In this document: positions 34,144-39,499 of the stretch, in pieces
How positions within the stretch are numbered: position 1 is the stretch's first letter
Layout: each line of letters opens with the position of its first letter
NCBI GenBank assembly: GCA_049999805.1
Contig: JBNGIO010006272.1
Span: forward strand, 374,975-414,473
Length of the DNA: 39,499 nucleotides
Reading direction: 5' to 3'
Source: Folioceros fuciformis
Taxonomy: Eukaryota; Anthocerotophyta; Anthocerotopsida; Anthocerotales
Position numbers and translations under genes: made by a program
Notes under the pieces: generated by a model
What the model was told of the DNA's origin: nothing
The model's input: the letters and a program-made list of their open reading frames with translations, nothing else
The model's database searches: none

Positions 34144-34166
34144 ACCCTAAACCCTAAACCCTAAAC
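34144..34166. promoter_or_regulatory. Telomere-type CCCTAAA repeats between divergent genes
   Basis: Three units of ACCCTAA type stand between the start codons of the two divergent genes (34120 and 34189). Plant promoters often use such telo-box motifs (AAACCCTAA), so this may be the shared promoter core rather than a telomere remnant. Single AACCCTAA units recur at about 34796 and 34832. Confidence 0.55.
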
Positions 34167-34188
34167 TTTGGTCACAACCCCAACAGGG

Positions 34189-37100
34189 ATGGACAACAAC
34201 CTGCACCACCCGCTGGTGAAGAGGCTACTCCCATTGCCTAGACTGCCGGAGGAAGAAAGGATAACTCAGGTGGGAACGAGAGAGCGTCCAATTCAAAAGC
34301 AAGCGAAGGAGCTATGAACCACATTCCGATGACTGTGAATCACAGAGGCAGTACAGGAGGTAGTAAGAATTACAACATTTCGAATGCCTACAACTTTGTA
34401 GAGCGATTGAAACTGAAGAAGTTAGAAGGCACTCTGGCCAAAAGATTCAACACTGACAAGGAATGGTTTTCGATAGCTGAAGATGAGCCTGATGACTTGA
34501 ACTTGTCGTGGATTCCTCTTATTGCTCTGTGGGTGAATGGGTTTCAAGGCTTGGCCGAGGACGAAGCAGGAAGGGCAGGATGGATTCTTTGTGCGTTTCT
34601 GGACGGGGAAGATGACGAAACTCACTTGAATTTCATCCTCACCCGACACCCACCAAGCCACATTACGGATGACTACGACAATCACAGTTTAGTGGTTGTG
34701 AATGTTGCGAAAGCCATACCTCGTCGATGTGAACCACTGTGGATGAAAAACGCGCTAAGAGATTGTCTTTTTTGAAGGATGTAAGTGGTCTTATTAACCC
34801 TAAGTTAAAAATGTCATAACCGAGAATTATCCTAAACCCTAGCTTTTGTGGTTGGTTTTTCGCTAACTAGGGTGGAGAACAGTTTTGTCGACAGTATTGC
34901 AATGTGTAGGCGACGCGGTGCTGAACAATAGGGCTCTTGTCGCGCGGCTTGCGGGGGGGAGCGGCAGCGGAAGTCGGTGCAAGTAGAATTCGGAGTCCTT
35001 CATACTCGTGCAGTGGGATTCGTGGAAGACAAGCAGGAGATGCCTCATATGCAACCAGAGATTTCGGAAGAAGAGGCACCCTACATTCCAGAACACAGCG
35101 AAGAGGAGGAAGTCGAGGAAGTGGGGGAGATGGCTCAATACTCCTCAGCGGAAGACAGTCTAAATGAAGCTCTGGAGACGCCCCGCAATTCCTACGAGGG
35201 TGTTGCATCAGAGGAGTCTCCTGTGGAGATCACTTTACCGCGGAAGAGAGTGACCCAGGGGCGCCGGTCCACCAGCGCACCAGGGCAGCGGAAAAGGAAA
35301 GCATTAGCATCTCTTGCGAAACAGCGGAAGATGACATCTGGTGAGGATGTTGTGAGCAAGCTTGTAATTTTGCTTTGGATTTGTTGCTGGCTTCCTGGAT
35401 TACGTTGATGAAACACTGACCGCTGACCCCGATGATACTCCTCCTATATGTCTCCACAGCCACATCTCCGCAGCCGAAACGGCGAAAAGCTGCAGGCACT
35501 GCAAGAAGAGGGCAGGCAGCAAAGTAGAAAAGACGGAAGGGCGGTGCAGTGTAGCAGGTGCAACCAGAGCCAACCCGAGCAGTGGAAACAGACATAGAGA
35601 GGTTGGAGAGGTTAGCGCAAGATGAGGACTACCTGAATGGGATCAGGAAGAAGGCTCATGCCAAGAGGATAAGGTCCACAACATTTGATCTACATGTGGA
35701 TATTTTGCATCCTGCCTCCTTTATCACCTCTGACGCATAGAAAAGGCAGGTAGACAAAGCTTGGATGAAAAGCTTAGTGAGGTAGATGCAAGCTGGCTCT
35801 GTTAAGGAAGGGATCTTGCCCCTCCTGTGTATGATTGATCCTAAACAAGCAGCGAGCAAGGAAGAGGTTTCCTTGGACAGGATCACGGCGCAGCAGTACC
35901 ACATGGGAGTGTTAGGGGGCAACCATTGTTTTGCAGCCATGCAGAAACTACATCAGATGTTCCCTGCAGAAGATAAATATAAATGGATGGAAGGGCATGT
36001 GTATGCTGGGTTGATAGAGGAAGAGATGAGGATTCTCGTTGTCGACCACAATGTCTATGCAGACAAGCGGAAAAGGATGGGGTTTATTGAGCAGGTCAGA
36101 TACATCCATGACGAGCTTGACATTTTCTTTAGGCATCATTCAGGAGAAGAGAAGCCACCAGTCAAGTGGACGTTCGACCTGTACAGGTTGCTAGGGATGA
36201 CTGACGAAGGTGGAGATCCCCATGACACAGAATGGGTGCAGAAGATGGTGGACAGGCAGACTTTGCCATATCGGGTAGCCAGATGCACAAGTGTTCTGTG
36301 GGACAATGTGGATAGGATCTTTAGAATGTGGGAACAGGGTGAGCTCCCAGAGCAAAAGAGCATGGTAACAGGCGGGACAACGAAGAGGGCAAAGGCGAAA
36401 AGGAAGACAGGAGATTTTGCCCTGCAAAGTTCTGTTACCCAGGTGACCAAAGACAGTAGCAGGAGGCCAGGAGCTATGCAGAGAAAGCCATGAAGAGCAT
36501 TTCAAGGCGTCCCAACAGGTGTAAAGGGAGAGGAGATGCTCATAGCGGTGACGCAGAAGGTCATCTAGGGGAAGCTTCATTTACGAGACATGGACACTGA
36601 AGTGGGGAAGAAGAAGAAGATACACCTCATCCAACATGCCTTCCGACTGGCAATGAAGTGCGACACATTTGAGGAGGCCAAAGAGATGTACCCGAAGCAC
36701 ACAGAAGACGGTCATCTCCTGAAATTCCAAATTGCCTTTGCCAAAGTGGTAAGTTTTTCCGTTCTTTTCTCTTGTTACTAATCCGGTTCATTAAGCTAGA
36801 GTGCGTCGGTAGATTGGCGCACTCGAGATGGGTGAGGCTCCTGTGCACTGGTCTGCCGGCAGACTTTGGCTCGAGCCTTTGGGCCCAAGTCCACCGGTAG
36901 ACCGGCGCACTAGGGTCGGCTCGGGTCTCGAGTGTGCCGGTCTACCCGCGCACAGGGCCTGCACTGAGTCGAGTGCGCCGGTCTACCGGCGCACTAGGCA
37001 TGCACTGAGTCCAGTGTGCTGGTCTATCTGTGCACTGGGCTGCAGTTAGTCCAGTGCGCTGGTCTACCTACGCACTGGAGCTCCAGCGGTCTTGAGTGCG

Positions 37101-38374
37101 CTGGTCTACCAGCGCACTTATGTATGTTCATGCTACAGTAGGGTTTATCGCTAGCCAGACTAACGTGCACCATTCTGGTTGCAGAAACCCTCAGAGATAG
37201 CGGACTTGGAGTCCCTCCCGAAGCCTTTCCAGGATTTTTCTATTCGGCGAAAAACTGGAAAAGGATGGAAGAGGAGAAATAGAAGTTGGCGGCAGCGGAT
37301 ATGGATGCAGGGCTGTCGGATTTCCAAGTTCCAGCGAGTAACTCGAAGGTCAAATACCAGGTGATTCGAAGGAATGTTTTGGAAATGAAGGCATTCCTTG
37401 TCAAATGACCCTACACGCTGGTATTTGCAGATCTGCCTCGAGGCTTACAACGACATGAATATGACAGGCAGATGACTGTGGTAGATTTGGATGAAATGCT
37501 CCGAGGGTTTAGTGAATGCACCTCGAGCAATATTTATAGGGTTATTCTAATGCACAGAGTGGACATGATTTCGGAAGCAAGGGAGGCTCTGCGGCCATGG
37601 TGCAAGAAGGGGGGCTTCCATACACTAGTATGGGAGAAGACGAACATACCCTCAAACGCAGGAGCAGTGGAAACAGTGGAGTATGTCACTATTGAAACTG
37701 CAGCTCACACAGAGGCCCAAGAATCGAAGGCTGCACTGTTTGCGAATCATGGATTTCTGCTCCCAAGGGTTATAAGGCATGGAGCGGTGGTGAAGAAGCA
37801 CCTGTTTCATTCAGTAGATGGGCATGTCGTCTCGCCTCACCAAAAACCATTGCTGATAAACATGTTTTCGTGTGAGGGGGACTGAGTGGTTGATGCATGC
37901 GCAGGCTCCAGGTCTCTTCTCCAAAGTGCAGTGAAGGGTGGAAGGCACGCGGTTGCGATTGATGTCGATGTGAGGTGCACATCATATATCATGTAGCGGA
38001 TTATCGGGCTAGGGTCTTTGCCTAACGCAGATGAGGAGATAACTACAGAGTCCTTTATGCGAGGCCCATCAAAGTTTTGGGCGAAGGAAGTGTGCGGTGA
38101 TGGGAGTGTGGATCGCAAGCTGATGGTGTTCAGTATGTTGGGAAGGAAAGGAGAGGTCATACATGAGATTGATGATAGGCCTGCGGAAGACCTTTACGCC
38201 ATCACTGTCTAGGATGAGAATTGCACTCTACCGCCTCAAACTACAAAGGACCCCAACTTCTCGGTGCTTCGGGTGGGTGCCGACGACTTTGCTGATACTG
38301 ATGCACAACGCTTGAATGATTTAGATGTGGTTGTGGATTCCGAATCCAACCAGGACGACCCTGTTTTTGTTTAG
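34189..38374 (+). pseudogene. ParB-like domain fused to DNA N6/N4-methyltransferase-like domain, 4 exons, 13 nonsense codons
   Basis: Exons 34189-34780, 34871-35340, 35460-36748 and 37185-38374 are joined by three GT-AG introns that keep frame. After an unrecognised N-terminus (including a one-base frame change near 34314) comes an acidic then Lys/Arg-rich linker (SEEEAPYIPEHSEEEE, PRKRVTQGRR). The ParB/sulfiredoxin-like domain is at 35786-36170: VKEGILPLLC, GVLGGNHCFAAMQKL, YAGLIEEEMRILVVDHN, GFIEQVRYIH. The methyltransferase-like part is at 37390-37980 in beta-class order: YTLVFADLPRG at the DPPY position, TLVWEKTN, SPHQKPLL, then VVDACAGSRSLL and GRHAVAIDVD at the FxGxG position. Stops are TAG at 34929, 35525, 35552, 35738, 35783, 36566, 37280, 37994, 38210 and TGA at 34773, 36491, 37406, 37883; a T-run near 37230 lost one base. 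No working protein is expected. Confidence 0.8.
36800..37118. repeat. Array of eight 24-bp near-palindromes at 40-46 bp spacing
   Basis: Copies start at 36800, 36842, 36888, 36931, 36972, 37013, 37053 and 37095. The best copy (36972) is half-site AGTGCGCCGGT, centre CT, then the exact reverse complement of the half-site. Intervals are 42, 46, 43, 41, 41, 40 and 42 bp, about four helical turns, so sites face the same side of the helix. The 16-22 bp between them is partly conserved (CTGCACTGAGTC), so this is a tandem repeat rather than isolated insertions. It fills intron 3 (36749-37184) of the ParB/methyltransferase gene. Possible roles: protein-binding array for the element, methylation target (rich in CCGG and GCGC), or structural hairpins. 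Confidence 0.9.
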
Positions 38375-38436
38375 GGTTAAAACTTGACTTAATTTGAAAT
38401 TAGTTTGAATGTAAACTTTAAGTACTTTTAAACATT

Positions 38437-38460
38437 TGTGCACCGGTTGACCGACGCACT
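38437..38460. repeat. Isolated 24-bp near-palindrome, right side
   Basis: TGTGCACCGGT, TG, then ACCGACGCACT: same motif as the intron array, 63 bp after the final stop codon of the plus gene and about 230 bp inside the right end of the element. Confidence 0.8.
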
Positions 38461-38659
38461 ATATGTTTAGGAATGCAAAAAATCAAGTTTTGCAAAGAAG
38501 ACTCAAACTGTTTTCTTCAGTAATTTTGGTTTTAGTGACCTTTGCAGCAACAAACATATTCGAATACATGTCAGTGGCGTCATTGTTTGTGAAATCAGAT
38601 GATTAGTAGATAAGGAGCGCGGATCAGGACAAATGTGAAATGCGCAAAACGGGCTTCGT

Positions 38660-38687
38660 GGAATACACCCGTTTGAGTTAGACCATG
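38660..38687 (-). repeat. Right inverted end of the 6.3-kb element
   Basis: Read on the minus strand from 38687 it begins CATGGTCTAACTCAAACGGG then TGTATTCC, matching 32413-32440. It is followed outside by ATCTCTAC, the partner of ATCTCTAA at the left. Confidence 0.75.
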
Positions 38688-38695
38688 ATCTCTAC

Positions 38696-39499
38696 TGCTA
38701 CAAGTACAGTCTCCCAACACCATCTTCAACAAAACCACCATAGTTGAATATCTTTGATGCTGAAAGGGCGGTGCCTTTGACCTTCCTACACAAACACACC
38801 AGTATGGCACATGCATCCCTAAACCAGGCGATCCCTAGTACGAGAGGTAGCCTCGAATTCTGTTGCACACTCACCTATATTTGCCCTTAGCTTTTGCAGA
38901 CTGCCTTCCAACGTCTCCACCAAGCTTAGACTATTGTGCATAGCATGCACCGCGTTTACTAGCCTATCCATGACGTTGCCTTCGCTGGTGCCTCCTTGTG
39001 CTGCACGTCGGCCTTATGTACATCAGGATGCACCTCACTATGGATGCGTAGGCGTTTCATCCTCCTGCTCTCCAGACAAGCAAAGCTCAGAGTAAATTAG
39101 TTCCTGACGCCGCTTGCACACCCTTGACGGTGGCGGCATGTTGGACCCTAAACTGCAATATGCACCACTGCCTCGATGTGTAACCTACCCAGCACCATTG
39201 CTTGGAGTGCCCAAGTGTGAACGAAAAAAACTTTCGGAACCCCCATTTTGAGCGACGGAATGAGCAGGTTGTGATTTTTTTTGTGAAGGGACAGGCGAAT
39301 CAGTTTAGTAGGTAAATAAGACCAGGGTGTTTATGCCCAAAGTCCCTCTTGGGCTTCGGGTTTGGGGTGTACTGGAGACCGGGACAAGGTGGTGGAATGA
39401 GCGAGTGCCTCCTTGGCCCTCGGGTTGCCTGTAGGTAGGTGAGTGGGGTATGTCCTTGGCCTTTGGTGGTCCGAGGCCCCTTAGGTCTCTATATATGCT
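38696..39499. other. Right flank, no gene recognised
   Basis: The first 70 bases resemble the repeat flanking the left side of the element. Beyond that I see no credible reading frame; the last 200 bases are G-rich with CTTGGGCTTCGGG and CTTGGCCCTCGGG, a weak repeat. Confidence 0.4.

Larger units (their letters stand above)
32413..38687. mobile_element. DNA transposon carrying a ParB-like/DNA-methyltransferase gene
   Basis: A 6275-bp unit is bounded by short inverted ends (32413-32440 and 38660-38687, pattern CAYGGTCTAACYCARACRGG) and flanked by ATCTCTAA at 32405-32412 and ATCTCTAC at 38688-38695, a 7-of-8 match that reads as an 8-bp target-site duplication. A diverged copy of its left end lies at 14982. 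Inside are two divergent gene remnants, a minus gene (32939-34120) and a four-exon plus gene (34189-38374), separated by about 70 bp with CCCTAAA repeats. Ten copies of a 24-bp near-palindrome occur: one near each end and eight in intron 3 of the plus gene. An 8-bp duplication is known for hAT, KDZ/Zisupton and some Mutator-type elements, but I see no transposase signature of those families, so the superfamily is open. Confidence 0.7.

Noticed and set aside
34144-34166. Interstitial telomere marking a chromosome fusion
   Set aside because: Only about three units, positioned exactly between two divergent start codons inside a transposon; a promoter motif is the simpler reading.
36800-37118. 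CRISPR array (24-bp repeats with 16-22 bp between them)
   Set aside because: The repeats are palindromic and vary among copies, the intervening sequence is partly conserved, and the array lies in a spliceosomal intron of a eukaryotic transposon gene with no cas genes.
34189-38374. UAG reassigned to glutamine (as in some ulvophyte algae), making the transposon gene intact
   Set aside because: ERMP1 and the 91-residue gene end with TAG and have no internal TAG, so the host code is standard. UAG recoding in those algae also covers UAA, which is never seen here, and TGA stops are present too.

Overview
This is nuclear DNA of a green plant or streptophyte alga. Three intact genes support that: an endoplasmic-reticulum metallopeptidase of the plant ERMP1 type, an organelle-type MscS-like channel of the MSL2/MSL3 family, and a short single-span membrane protein. 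All three are split by short GT-AG introns. There is also a eukaryotic tRNA-Val with internal Pol III boxes, a plant-type CCCTAAA repeat, and plant-style transposons. The level of decay and mixture of repeats suggests a repeat-rich genome. I lean towards an early-diverging streptophyte (charophyte alga, bryophyte or lycophyte) but cannot name the species.

Layout. 1-328 is flank. 329-5327 is a decayed Mutator-like (MULE) element with long terminal inverted repeats, a SWIM-type transposase remnant and an internal 169-bp tandem array. Its right end lies 57 bp from the stop codon of ERMP1 (5385-9524, minus, 13 exons). 9.5-16.1 kb is gene-poor and full of degenerate tandem repeats. 16.1-19.1 kb is a truncated LINE-type retrotransposon (minus) ending in a polypurine repeat and a 400-N gap. 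19.8-20.9 kb is a broken J-domain plus ferredoxin gene. Then come tRNA-Val (21688-21760), the small gene (21943-22605, plus) and the convergent MSL channel gene (23358-27148, minus). 28-32.4 kb is mostly unrecognised sequence with an AT-rich island and a tandem duplication.

The most interesting part is 32413-38687, a 6.3-kb unit with short inverted ends and a near-perfect 8-bp flanking duplication, which reads as a DNA transposon. It holds two divergent genes. The minus gene encodes an unrecognised protein with a PFWIAKV...VKVHWW motif. The plus gene has four exons and, read through its stop codons, encodes one polypeptide with a ParB/sulfiredoxin-like domain followed by a beta-type DNA N6/N4-methyltransferase-like domain, an arrangement I otherwise know only from bacterial and phage methylases. 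Its third intron is filled by eight regularly spaced 24-bp near-palindromes, and single copies of the same palindrome sit near each end of the element. The gene is dead: 13 in-frame stops, nine TAG and four TGA and no TAA, all one C-to-T or G-to-A step from Gln, Trp or Arg codons, as expected from cytosine methylation and deamination.

Limits: gene models come from reading frames, splice signals and remembered family motifs. No alignment or database search was run.
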